Shown here: in pieces, positions 8,890 to 16,150 of the stretch
How positions within the stretch are numbered: the stretch's first letter is position 1
Layout: every line of letters starts with the position of its first letter
Source: Pseudomonas sp. Gutcm_11s
Lineage (GTDB): Bacteria; Pseudomonadota; Gammaproteobacteria; Pseudomonadales; Pseudomonadaceae
Assembly: GCF_028649395.1 (NCBI RefSeq)
Contig: NZ_JAQSUW010000006.1
Span: 20,815-84,814, forward strand
DNA length: 64,000 bases
Reading direction: 5' to 3'
The notes under the pieces: generated by a model
The model's input: the letters and a program-made list of their open reading frames with translations, nothing else
Databases searched by the model: none
What the model was told of the DNA's origin: nothing
Translations under genes and position numbers: made by a program

Positions 8890-9327
8890 ATGATCATTCG
8901 TCAGGCTACTAACGCCGACCATCCGCTGCTGCTCAACATTTGGCTGCGCTCCGTTCGCGCCACCCACCACTTCCTGCAAGAGTCCGATATTGAGGCATTG
9001 CTTCCTCAGCTTCGCGATAACTACCTACCCGCTGTTGAGCTATGGGTTGCGGTAGATGCAGAGGACTCGCCACTAGGATTTATCGGGCTCAATGAAAACC
9101 ACGTAGAGATGCTCTTCATCGAGCCTGACCTGCGAGGGAACGGCATTGGCCGCGCACTGTTGGATCATGCTCGGGGTTCGCGCAATCAGATGAGTGTTGA
9201 CGTGAATGAGCAGAACCCCGAAGCGGTAGGGTTCTATTTACATTACGGGTTTGTTCAAACAGGTCGCTCTCCGCTTGATGGCGAGGGTCGCCCCTTCCCC
9301 CTGCTACACCTGAGCTTGCCCAGCTAA
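8890..9327 (+). CDS. GNAT N-acetyltransferase, YjaB-like
   Basis: The 145-residue protein has the GNAT fold, with the acetyl-CoA pyrophosphate-binding motif LRGNGIGRALL at 81-91 and the later GFYLHYGFVQTGRS element. The N-terminus (LLNIWLRSVRATHHFL) and the VNEQNPEAVGFY segment match my memory of E. coli YjaB closely. The ATG at 8890 is preceded by AAAGGATG at good spacing. YjaB-type enzymes bind acetyl-CoA, but the acceptor is not established. The gene is clearly less GC-rich than the window average (for example its first 60 bases), so it may be acquired DNA. No operon partner is apparent. Confidence 0.85.
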   Translation: MIIRQATNADHPLLLNIWLRSVRATHHFLQESDIEALLPQLRDNYLPAVELWVAVDAEDSPLGFIGLNENHVEMLFIEPDLRGNGIGRALLDHARGSRNQMSVDVNEQNPEAVGFYLHYGFVQTGRSPLDGEGRPFPLLHLSLPS

Positions 9328-9449
9328 GGCCGTAATCGTGAGTGGCCCCTAAGCTCCGCTGCGGGGCGATTCCAATTCCACTCAGACAGCGATTCTAGAT
9401 CTCTGACTTGCCTTTCAGATGAGGCCTATTGCAGCCTGTCGTGAGCCAC

Positions 9450-9464
9450 GCTACCGGCCAAAAG
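9450..9464 (-). repeat. Dispersed intergenic repeat, partial copy 3
   Basis: On the minus strand this reads TTTTGGCCGGTAGCG, matching the right half of the copies at 7231-7260 and 10277-10304. It is followed on the plus strand by GGGGACAGATTTAC, a motif I associate with REP-like intergenic sequences. Too short for a firm call. Confidence 0.3.
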
Positions 9465-9513
9465 GGGACAGATTTACGTAGGTCTCTCCGCTTTAGCGTA
9501 GCCGGGGCGCACG

Positions 9514-10089
9514 TTACTTGACGCGGTAGAGCACCAGGGAGCCGAGGTCGATCAGGCGGCCGGGCTCGTAGCGTTCGATCACCACCTTCTCATCCCAGCG
9601 CTTCTTGCTGAACGCGTCCGGCTCATGGGTCATGGTCAGCAGGTTGCCCTTGAGCTTGAAGCTTAGGGTGGCCTGGACGCGGTTGCGCACCTCCATGCCC
9701 TTGCGGTCCATGCGCACGGTGGTGGCGCCGAACACCCAATAGCCACGCAGGGGCGAGGCGAAGTCCAAATCTGACCAGGTGCCTTGCAGGTCGGCCAGGG
9801 TTAGCAGGGGCGGGTTGGCCTTCTCGGCGTCTGCGTAGCTCGCCTCGATGTCGTCAGCCGGGGTCGAGGCCTTGCCTGTTTGTGGCTCGCTGGCAGGGGC
9901 GGGCGCCGTGGTGGGCGGCTCGTGGGCGATCTCTTCCTGGTTCTCCGGGGTATCGCAGGGGCGGTCGGAGAACTGCGTGGCGCCATTGGCGGCCTTGCAT
10001 TTGAAGATGGCGGCGGAGGCCGGGGCCAGCGGTGCGAGGAGCAGGGCGCAGGCGAGAAGGGTAGAGGCGAAGCTGAAGGGGGAGCGCAT
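9514..10089 (-). CDS. Exported DUF4124-type protein
   Basis: The start at 10089 is chosen because it follows an AAGGA site and opens directly into a signal peptide (MRSPFSFASTLLACALLLAP, cleavage near ASAA). The mature N-terminus AAIFKCKAANGATQFSDRPC is the DUF4124 pattern: a small beta domain with a conserved Cys pair and an F/Y-SDRPC end. A low-complexity Pro/Ala linker (about residues 60-90) leads to a C-terminal domain (about 100-191) rich in beta-strand residues that I do not recognise. The protein should be periplasmic; its function is unknown. The gene is GC-rich like the core genome, unlike its flanking genes, and its promoter region carries diverged repeat sequence. Confidence 0.75.
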   Translation of the reverse strand: MRSPFSFASTLLACALLLAPLAPASAAIFKCKAANGATQFSDRPCDTPENQEEIAHEPPTTAPAPASEPQTGKASTPADDIEASYADAEKANPPLLTLADLQGTWSDLDFASPLRGYWVFGATTVRMDRKGMEVRNRVQATLSFKLKGNLLTMTHEPDAFSKKRWDEKVVIERYEPGRLIDLGSLVLYRVK

Positions 10090-10170
10090 CAAGCATCCTT
10101 GTGATGGGGCCGCGATGGTGGAGGAGTCTATCCATTGGCCCAGGGCCGTGACAGCCCCGGCGAGGAAGCG

Positions 10171-10214
10171 GAGTTTACGAGCTGTAAATGAGCATTCCGA
10201 ACCCGTTTTTAACG
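10171..10214 (-). repeat. Diverged core of the MITE-like element seen at 31954-32095
   Basis: Read on the minus strand, the segment contains TGCTCATTTACA, then CTCGTAAACT after two variable bases, flanked by CGTTAAAA on one side and a CCGCTTCCT-like end on the other. The same order occurs inside the element at 31993-32043. The TTTAC...GTAAA inner palindrome is kept while the outer arms have diverged. The distal terminal repeats of the 32-kb copy are not recognisable here. Confidence 0.55.
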
Positions 10215-10276
10215 AAGCATCACCGAGCGCAGGCACTTTTCGTACAGAGCCTAAGGCGGCGAATCAAACTTCAATC

Positions 10277-10304
10277 GAGCGGCCGTTTCTGGCCGGTAGC
10301 AGTC
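10277..10304 (+). repeat. Dispersed intergenic repeat, copy 4 (best copy)
   Basis: GAGCGGCCGTTTCTGGCCGG followed by TAGCAGTC matches the minus strand of 7231-7260 with only a few changes. Related fragments occur at 8614-8638 and 9450-9464. All four lie between genes in the 7-10.5 kb accessory stretch. Confidence 0.5.
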
Positions 10305-10492
10305 GTCAGCTCTGAGTTCCAACCAGGTACTCGTCGCGCTGCTGATCGATACGATCTACACACTTTCACAACCTGCTCTTGCCTCCGACCGGCAACGTGC
10401 GGCTGGTCTCCGGTGTACTGCTAATTGCGCATAGAGCTTTCTGAGCCACCTCTGTTACATAGCCATGATCAAAACCGAAGGGCGGCGCCTCA

Positions 10493-11371
10493 ATGAGAAG
10501 TGCAGATAGCGCGCAACAGACCGGCGAACAGACGTGGCTGTGGTGTGCGGCGACGATCTTCAGCTTGATCGCTTTTGCAGCGAACTCTGTCTTTTGTCGT
10601 CTGGCGCTGAGAAGCGGTGATATCGACCCTGATTCCTTCACAGCCATTCGTTTGCTGGGAGGTGCGCTTGTTCTGCTGCCGCTCTGCCTGAAGCCGCTGA
10701 AGTCTGGCGCATCCAGAGGCACTTGGCGTGGTGGTTTCTATCTCTTCGTGTATGCCTACCTCTTCTCGCTAGCCTATGTGCAGCTGGACGCAGGCGTTGG
10801 CGCACTGATCTTGTTTGGCGCCGTGCAGATCACGATGTTCGCCCTGGGCATGAGAGGAGGGGAGAAGCTTCAGATGTGGGTAGTGCTGGGAATGCTGATG
10901 GCGTTCTCTGGCCTGATCGTCCTGCTCGCTCCAGGTGGCAGTGCGCCGCCCCTCGTCAGCGCGCTATTCATGGCGGTCGCCGGCATTGCCTGGGGATGCT
11001 ACTCGGTGCTGGGCAAGCGCTCGGAAAGCCCGGCTCGCGATACCGCAGGAAACTTCCTGCGCAGCCTGCCACCGATGGTAATCGTTGCGGTGATAGGGCT
11101 TTCCCAGGCAAGTCTGCACATCACTCCGACAGGGGCGATTTACGCTATCGCGTCAGGAGTTCTTGCCTCCGGAGCAGGTTACGTCGTGTGGTACGCGGTC
11201 GTGAAACGGCTGCGTGCGCAGACAGCCGCAACCCTGCAGCTGAGCGTTCCGGTGCTTGCCTCGATTGCGGGAGTGGTACTGCTCAGCGAGCCCCTTTCTG
11301 CTCGAATGGTGGCCGCTTCCCTGATTGTGCTGGGAGGGATTGCGCTAGCACTGCTTGGTGCAAAGCGCTGA
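10493..11371 (+). CDS. EamA/DMT-family permease
   Basis: The 292-residue protein is a ten-helix drug/metabolite transporter with two EamA repeats (about 18-146 and 157-288). Conserved elements include SLIAFAANSVFCRLALRSG in helix 1, the AIRLLGGALVL segment and the C-terminal LSVPVLASIAGVVLLSEPLS motif. Such carriers export amino acids, sugars or other small molecules; the substrate is not predictable. The ATG chosen is the first in frame; the sequence before it has no strong Shine-Dalgarno, so the start may shift slightly. Lower GC and a solitary location after a repeat-rich gap suggest it belongs to an acquired segment ending near 11.4 kb. Confidence 0.85.
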   Translation: MRSADSAQQTGEQTWLWCAATIFSLIAFAANSVFCRLALRSGDIDPDSFTAIRLLGGALVLLPLCLKPLKSGASRGTWRGGFYLFVYAYLFSLAYVQLDAGVGALILFGAVQITMFALGMRGGEKLQMWVVLGMLMAFSGLIVLLAPGGSAPPLVSALFMAVAGIAWGCYSVLGKRSESPARDTAGNFLRSLPPMVIVAVIGLSQASLHITPTGAIYAIASGVLASGAGYVVWYAVVKRLRAQTAATLQLSVPVLASIAGVVLLSEPLSARMVAASLIVLGGIALALLGAKR

Positions 11372-11521
11372 GGTAGGTCGGCGGGAGAGCCTTTCGCGGG
11401 CGTTCACCTGCGGCCAAAGCGATCCTGCCGATTGCCTCTTCATCGCTATTGGCCAGCAGTCACTCGCATTTCTTGCCAGTGACTGCCTTGCCTCGGCGAT
11501 TCAATGCCAGGGCCGCGCTTT

Positions 11522-12040
11522 TTAGTCCGAGGCCTGCTCGGCAGCGGTAGCGTCGGCGGGGGCCTGGGTCTGCTCTTTCGGCTTTGCCTGAGCGCGTCGT
11601 GCCTGGCTGCGCTGGCGCTTGACCTGCTGCTTGGCATGCAGCGCCTGGGCCGCCGTCACGGTGCCAACTGCCTGGCCGTTCAAGTCCAGACGCGGGGCAT
11701 TTTCCGTCATGCTCGACCAGTACCGGCTGCCTCGGCACCAGGTGGCGAGGCCCTGCTTGAGCTGCTCGGCGGTGATGCCGAGTAGCTCCAGGTGCTGCTC
11801 GGCATCCTTGAGAATGCCTTCTTTGAGCGGAACCTTGGGTGCCGGATTGACCGGGAAGGCCAGGGGGAAGTGCTTCTGCAAACGCCAGATCGCTTCCACT
11901 GCCGGGTCCTGCTCGCGAGGAGCCGCTGGGCGGGAAGACTTCGGCTTGCGCTTGTCAGTCTTTACCTGCTCTGTTCCCTTTACCTGCTCTTTTTCAGCTC
12001 GCAGGCGGTCGCGTAGATCAGCTAATTGTTCAAAACCCAT
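11522..12040 (-). CDS. ProQ/FinO-domain RNA chaperone
   Basis: The 172-residue protein has a basic linker, then a central FinO/ProQ domain (about 45-130) with AIWRLQKHFPLAFPV, PLKEGILKDAEQHL and WCRGSRYWSSM. The last two are the signature elements of the family (KxGI...D and the R-x-x-Y/W-L stretch). A basic Ala/Gln/Lys-rich tail follows, typical of the flexible C-terminus in short Pseudomonas ProQ homologues. These proteins bind structured RNA and small RNAs after transcription. It is shorter than E. coli ProQ because the C-terminal Tudor-like domain is absent. The gene stands alone, convergent with the EamA gene. I leave the symbol blank because several ProQ-family genes can coexist. Confidence 0.85.
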   Translation of the reverse strand: MGFEQLADLRDRLRAEKEQVKGTEQVKTDKRKPKSSRPAAPREQDPAVEAIWRLQKHFPLAFPVNPAPKVPLKEGILKDAEQHLELLGITAEQLKQGLATWCRGSRYWSSMTENAPRLDLNGQAVGTVTAAQALHAKQQVKRQRSQARRAQAKPKEQTQAPADATAAEQASD

Positions 12041-12176
12041 CGTTCAGTTCGCAGACTCGTGGTTGGTTCGTTGCGGGCGATTATCCCATGACTCTTGTGC
12101 AACGGCGTGACCAAGTATCGGTGTGGCCAAGACAATGCTCGCAATTGTTTGGTTAGCGCAGCGGAAGCTCTGAGTT

Positions 12177-12674
12177 TCAGCCTTGCTGCCGTGGGGCACC
12201 GCGCGCGTTCTTCTTCTCCAGGATCAGCGAGGCTTCGTTGTAGGCCTGCTGGAAGGCGTCGCTGCCGACCCAGTTCACCGCCGCGTCTTCGTCTTCGTCG
12301 TGGAAGATGCCGCGATAGACGATCAGCAGGCCCATCATGAAGTCGATCGCCGACTCTTGCGATTCCTCCGCGACCACCAGTTCCAGCACCGGGTATTGCA
12401 GGAATACCAGGCACATCGCCAGCAGGCTGATGCCTTCGCCGACCTTCATCGCCTGGAACAGATCATCGAAGTGCGCCGGGTCGAAGCCGTTCTCTTCGAT
12501 GTCCTTGAAGTCGAAGGTGCTCAGGTCGATTTCCACATCATCGAACGGCTCGTTGACCAGCGGATTGGCCAGCAGCGGGTGCACGACATTGGGCTTGGAC
12601 TTGCCCGAGCGATTCTGTTTGGCCTTGGCTTTAGCCCGCTGGGCGCGTTTGTGCTGTTTATCCGGGGAGGCCAT
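12177..12674 (-). CDS. Uncharacterised conserved-looking protein, basic N-terminus and acidic core
   Basis: I chose the ATG at 12674 over an in-frame one at 12731 because AAGGAA lies 10 bases before it. The 165-residue protein opens with a lysine/arginine-rich stretch (PDKQHKRAQRAKAKAKQNRS). An acidic alpha-helical region follows, with DFKDIEENGFDPAHFDDLFQ near 50-70 and a moderately hydrophobic LLAMCLVFLQYPVLELVV. No family was recognised. The basic tail could bind nucleic acid and the gene lies next to the ProQ gene on the same strand, 136 bp upstream of it, but a functional link is only suggested by position. Confidence 0.65.
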   Translation of the reverse strand: MASPDKQHKRAQRAKAKAKQNRSGKSKPNVVHPLLANPLVNEPFDDVEIDLSTFDFKDIEENGFDPAHFDDLFQAMKVGEGISLLAMCLVFLQYPVLELVVAEESQESAIDFMMGLLIVYRGIFHDEDEDAAVNWVGSDAFQQAYNEASLILEKKNARGAPRQQG

Positions 12675-12950
12675 GGGGCGTGTTCCTTGTTCGGTGCAGC
12701 CATGTGCATGGCGCGAGATCATTGTGTGCACATTGTATTCAGTCTTGGCTGGGGGCGTTGGCTGTTGTGCCTGCTGCCAGACAAGGGAACTCGGGGTGTA
12801 GCCCTTCAGTACGCTGTATGGCGCAAACTAGAGCGGTCTGTGTCTTCCGTCAGTGCATGTGCACTGCTACGGTCCGGCTTCCTTCGATTGCCCGTGGCGG
12901 CCATTCCCGACCGCTGTCGGCGCGCGATTACTTATCGTGGATTGATACTG

Positions 12951-13394
12951 ATGTCGCTGATCACACAACGCGTGGAGCTTGCGCGCAACGGCGCCAACGA
13001 CAAGGTGATTTGTCGGATGCCGTCGGGGTGGGCCGTCATGGGTGACGTGCAGTTCCTGGAAGGGTACTGCCTGCTGTTGCCGGACCCGGTCGTACCCAGC
13101 CTGAACGACCTGAGTGCGGAGGCCAGGACGACCTATCTGCTCGATATGGCGCGCATCGGCGACGCGGTTCTGCAGGTGACCGGCGCCCTGCGCATGAACT
13201 ACGAGATTCTCGGCAACTCCGAGCCCGAGCTGCACTGTCACATCTTCCCCCGCTACGCCAGCGAGCCGGACGACAAGCGCAGGATGCCCGCCTGGTTCTA
13301 CGACTGGAAAGCTGCGCCGCCCTATGTCGAGGAGCTGCATGGCGAGTTGCGCAGGCGCATCGCCGAGGTGCTGAGCGCATCTGGCCCAGGCTAG
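12951..13394 (+). CDS. HIT-family (histidine triad) hydrolase
   Basis: The 147-residue protein begins MSLITQRVELARNGANDKVI and ends in the HIT pocket sequence NYEILGNSEPELHCHIFPRY. The canonical pattern is H-x-H-x-H-x-x. Here the first position is Glu93, while His95 and His97 (the catalytic and flanking histidines) are kept, a pattern seen in some HIT branches. These enzymes hydrolyse or transfer nucleotidyl groups from nucleoside phosphoramidates or dinucleotides. The start at 12951 gives a normal family length. No ideal Shine-Dalgarno is visible (ATTGATACTG precedes the ATG), which leaves the start a little uncertain. It is followed on the same strand by the alginate lyase gene, 113 bp away. 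Confidence 0.8.
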   Translation: MSLITQRVELARNGANDKVICRMPSGWAVMGDVQFLEGYCLLLPDPVVPSLNDLSAEARTTYLLDMARIGDAVLQVTGALRMNYEILGNSEPELHCHIFPRYASEPDDKRRMPAWFYDWKAAPPYVEELHGELRRRIAEVLSASGPG

Positions 13395-13507
13395 GTGTGC
13401 CTGCCTCACGTTGGTCCGGAAACCGTCCGTCGGGTGAAACCCTGGCCCCGGTCGTGCTGTCTGCAGAGAGCCCGCGTGGAGGGCGCCAGCGATCCGGGAG
13501 CGACGCG

Positions 13508-14251
13508 ATGCATCGATCACTACTTTGCCTGGGCGGCCTGTTGCTGCTGGCCGGCTGCAGCACCGATCAGGATGGCCCCTATCGGGCGCCGGGGGCCAAC
13601 TACGACCTGTCGCACTGGAAGCTGACCCTGCCGGATGACGACGCCAGCGAGGTGGACAATGCCGAGCTGCGCGCCGGCTACGCCTCGCGCTACTTCCACC
13701 TGGCCGACAACGGCGCCATGGTCTTCGTCGCGCCGGCCGGCGCCGGCAGTACCAAGAACTCCGACTATCCACGTGCGGAGCTGCGCGAGCTGCTCGACCC
13801 CAGTGACGACAACCGCAACTGGAGCGGCGCCGGCTTCCACCAGCTCAAGGCCAGCGCCCGCGTGCTGCGCGCACCGAGCACGCAGAAGATCATCGTCGGG
13901 CAGATCCACGGCTTCGACGCGCGCCCGCTGATCAAGCTGCAGTGGCAGAAAGGCAAGCTTCGGGCGCTGATCAAGCGCCACCCCAAGGGCAGCAACGAGG
14001 ACATCAGCCACATCTTCGCCACGCCGGTGGGCAACGACCTGTTCTCCTACAGCATCGAGGTGCGCGATGGCGTGCTGGCGGTGGAGGTTAACGGCGAGCG
14101 CATCGAGCACGACTTCTACCAGGCGGACCCGGCCTGGCGCGACGTGACCTACTACTTCAAGGCCGGCGCCTACGTGCAGGACGACGAGGAAGACGGGGAC
14201 GAGGATGTCGGCGAGGTGCAGTTCACTCAGTTGAATGTGCGCCACGACTGA
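13508..14251 (+). CDS. Polysaccharide lyase family 7 alginate lyase, lipoprotein
   Basis: The start at 13508 opens a lipoprotein signal (MHRSLLCLGGLLLLAGC, lipidation at Cys17; Ser at +2 favours the outer membrane). The 247-residue protein then shows the three PL7 signatures in order: R89-AELRE, Q132-IH and Y216-FKAGAYVQ. These line the alginate-binding cleft and include the catalytic Gln, His, Arg and Tyr. PL7 enzymes cut alginate by beta-elimination. This one has one catalytic domain, no carbohydrate-binding module and an unusual acidic insertion (DDEEDGDEDVG) just before its last strand. Its 3' end is copied twice downstream. It is not in an alginate biosynthesis operon, so a role in biofilm matrix turnover or use of external alginate is inference. 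Confidence 0.9.
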   Translation: MHRSLLCLGGLLLLAGCSTDQDGPYRAPGANYDLSHWKLTLPDDDASEVDNAELRAGYASRYFHLADNGAMVFVAPAGAGSTKNSDYPRAELRELLDPSDDNRNWSGAGFHQLKASARVLRAPSTQKIIVGQIHGFDARPLIKLQWQKGKLRALIKRHPKGSNEDISHIFATPVGNDLFSYSIEVRDGVLAVEVNGERIEHDFYQADPAWRDVTYYFKAGAYVQDDEEDGDEDVGEVQFTQLNVRHD

Positions 14252-14322
14252 AGGGCGAGGTGCAATTCACCCAGTTGAACGTGCGAACAGGCGAGGCGCA
14301 GCTCAGCTTACGCCACGATTAG
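14210..14322 (+). repeat. Three imperfect tandem copies of the alginate lyase 3' end
   Basis: The last coding segment (14210-14251, encoding GEVQFTQLNVRHD and stop) is followed by a second copy at 14254-14285 (GEVQFTQLNVR) and a shorter third at 14290-14322 (GEAQLSLRHD, stop TAG). Copies 2 and 3 share one reading frame, shifted two bases relative to the gene. Differences are mainly synonymous or third-position in copy 2 and larger in copy 3. Confidence 0.85.
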
Positions 14323-14380
14323 CCGTGGCGGACCCCGGCGGCTATCCTATGCGCCCGTTTCGACCGTCCAGGATCGCCCC

Positions 14381-14914
14381 ATGAAAGCCCAGCTCCTCGA
14401 ACTCATCACCCTGATCAGCTCCGGCTGCATGACCGACGAGGAGATCGCGCGTATCGCCGACGAGGCCGACCAGGCCTATGCCGATCCGGCGGCCTTCCTC
14501 GCTGCCAATCCGGACATCAACTACGACGACGATTTCCCCATCCCGCTGGGCGAGTGGGTGGTGGTTGGCAGCCTGCCGGAGACCGTGCTGTTCCAGGCCG
14601 ACAGTTACGAAGATCTGCTGCAGCAGATCATCGATTCCTTCGGCCCGCAGGTGAGCTTCAACATCAAGCCCAAGCAGCTGCAGAAGGTCGAGCCGCTCAA
14701 GGCGCTCAACCGCATCCAGGTGCAGCTCTCGGCGCTGTACAAGGAGAAGGGCGGCTACGTGCTGGTGGACCTCAGCGAGCCGCTGGATGACGAACTGCAG
14801 TGCGTGCTGGTCTACACCAACGACCTGCCGCGAGTGCTGGAACTGGCGGTGGAAGTCGGCATCTACGCCGCGCCGGCCTATGAGGCGCTAAAGGCTAGTT
14901 CCGAGCAGGAGTGA
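14381..14914 (+). CDS. Uncharacterised acidic cytoplasmic protein
   Basis: The 177-residue protein starts at an ATG with an AGGAT site 8-12 bases before it. It has no signal peptide or membrane helix. The N-terminal third is acidic and helical (MTDEEIARIADEADQAYADP); the centre has DDDFPIPLGEWVVVGSLPETV; the C-terminal half has alternating strand-like and helical segments (GGYVLVDLSEPLDDELQCVL). I recognise no family. The third base bias and length support a real gene. Its end overlaps the convergent solute-binding-protein gene by 20 bp, so the two transcripts are complementary at their 3' ends. Confidence 0.7.
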   Translation: MKAQLLELITLISSGCMTDEEIARIADEADQAYADPAAFLAANPDINYDDDFPIPLGEWVVVGSLPETVLFQADSYEDLLQQIIDSFGPQVSFNIKPKQLQKVEPLKALNRIQVQLSALYKEKGGYVLVDLSEPLDDELQCVLVYTNDLPRVLELAVEVGIYAAPAYEALKASSEQE

Positions 14915-15707
14915 GTGCGTCGGGCTGCGCGCAGGGTAGGGCGGTGAAGCCATACCTGGTGGCGGTCCTGTGCCATTCGGGCTGGCAGTGCAGGGCGTCG
15001 ATGGCGGCATTCAGCGGCGCCAGCAGCTCGGCGGCGCCCCTGCCGACCAGGATACGTCGCTGAAAGTGGGCGACGCCGGGCACCGGGATGCCAATGAGGC
15101 GTTCGCCCAGCCCGGTCTTGCGGACCAGGTGGCGGTACATCAGATGGTTCATGTGGGTGAAGTCGCCACGTCCCGCGGCCACCATCTGCAGGGTCTGCAG
15201 CTCGCTGTTGAAGTCTTCGCGGCTTACTTGGCCGCTCGCCACCAGCTCATCGAGCAGCGGCAGGCGCTGGCCGCGTACGGCGAGCAGGCGCCTGCCTTGC
15301 AGCCAGTCGTTATCCAGCTGCGCGGGAGCCTGGGCGGCCCGCAGCACCAGCACGTTGTAGTCGTCTAACAGCGGCTTGCTCCACAGGTAGGTCTGCTGCT
15401 CGGCATCGTCGACGAAGCTGGGGCTGAGCAACATGACCAGGCCTTCGAAGCGCGCCGGCTGGTGCAGATACTGTTGCAGCAGACGCGCGCGCGGCAGGTT
15501 GCGTAGCTCGATATGGTATTGATCGGCCAGCAGCTGGTTGAGCTGCCCGACCATCTCCGGTACCAGGCCGCGCCTGGCGTCGATCAGAAAGGGGGCGGTC
15601 TCATAGGTATTGAAGGCCTGAACCGGTTCTGGCGAGGCTTGTGCGCAAGGTGGGGCGAGGAGTGCAAGCACGAGGGGCAGGCAGCGTAGCGATACGAAAT
15701 GCGACAT
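14895..15707 (-). CDS. Periplasmic solute-binding-like protein (SBP_bac_3 type)
   Basis: The ATG at 15707 is chosen because AAGGA precedes it and a signal peptide follows at once (SLRCLPLVLALLAPPCAQAS). The mature protein (about 245 residues) has the layout of extracellular solute-binding family 3 proteins: a first lobe with FLIDARRGLVPEMVGQLNQL, a crossover near LLAVRGQRLPLLDELVASG and a second lobe with FTHMNHLMYRHLVRK. No ABC permease or ATPase gene is adjacent, so it may be an orphan sensor-like protein of the kind common in Pseudomonas rather than part of a transporter. The ligand is unknown. Two cysteines near the C-terminus (CQPEW and LPCAQ) could pair. Confidence 0.7.
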   Translation of the reverse strand: MSHFVSLRCLPLVLALLAPPCAQASPEPVQAFNTYETAPFLIDARRGLVPEMVGQLNQLLADQYHIELRNLPRARLLQQYLHQPARFEGLVMLLSPSFVDDAEQQTYLWSKPLLDDYNVLVLRAAQAPAQLDNDWLQGRRLLAVRGQRLPLLDELVASGQVSREDFNSELQTLQMVAAGRGDFTHMNHLMYRHLVRKTGLGERLIGIPVPGVAHFQRRILVGRGAAELLAPLNAAIDALHCQPEWHRTATRYGFTALPCAQPDALTPARN

Positions 15708-15852
15708 GCTGGGTCCTTGGAGATGCGTCACCTACAGCTATGACCAGCTCCGAGCATGGTGCGTTTAGCCGTACTTGTCGAACCTGCCCGTAACTGCTCG
15801 GCAGCATCCTGTCAGGGTGTGCAGCAAGATTTATCCACAGGGAGTCATCGTG

Positions 15853-16146
15853 ATGAAACGTTCACTGATCGCCACTGCCGTTCTGCTCATGTCCGGCGCT
15901 GCGCAGGCCGGTATTCCGCAGCTCAATGCCACCTGCCCGGGCAATATCGAGGTGCATGCCGACGAGGGTGGCCCGATCTACCTGAACGGCAAGGAGGCCA
16001 GCCTGAAGAGGTTCAACGACAACTACTACGAGGCCAAGGGCGAGGGCGTGACCCTTTCCCTGAGCATCAACCCGGACGGCTCGCCGGCGTTGTCCTACAC
16101 CGGCAAGCACGGCGCCAATGGCATCTGCCAGCTGGTCAAGGACTGA
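15853..16146 (+). CDS. Small secreted protein, uncharacterised
   Basis: The start at 15853 follows an AGGGAG site and gives a clear signal peptide (MKRSLIATAVLLMSGAAQA, cleavage after AQA). The mature protein is about 78 residues, with two cysteines (ATCPGN and GICQLV) near its ends that could form one disulfide. The rest is predicted beta-rich, with PIYLNGKEASLKRFNDNYYE. I do not recognise the family with confidence. It sits between convergent and divergent neighbours with its own promoter region. The periplasm is the likely location. Confidence 0.75.
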   Translation: MKRSLIATAVLLMSGAAQAGIPQLNATCPGNIEVHADEGGPIYLNGKEASLKRFNDNYYEAKGEGVTLSLSINPDGSPALSYTGKHGANGICQLVKD

Positions 16147-16150
16147 CCGA

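Larger units (their letters stand above)
10090..10492. other. Intergenic region (403 bp) with repeat remnants, no gene
   Basis: Divergent promoters for the DUF4124 and EamA genes must lie here. Two repeat sequences are visible: the core of the MITE-like element (10171-10214, inverted relative to the copy at 32 kb) and the dispersed repeat at 10277-10304. Open frames crossing the region lack ribosome-binding sites or family features. Confidence 0.55.

Noticed and set aside
9461..9480. GGGGACAGATTTAC motif as evidence for a transposase remnant
   Set aside because: Similar strings accompany some REP/RAYT sequences, but no transposase ORF or paired hairpin is present here.
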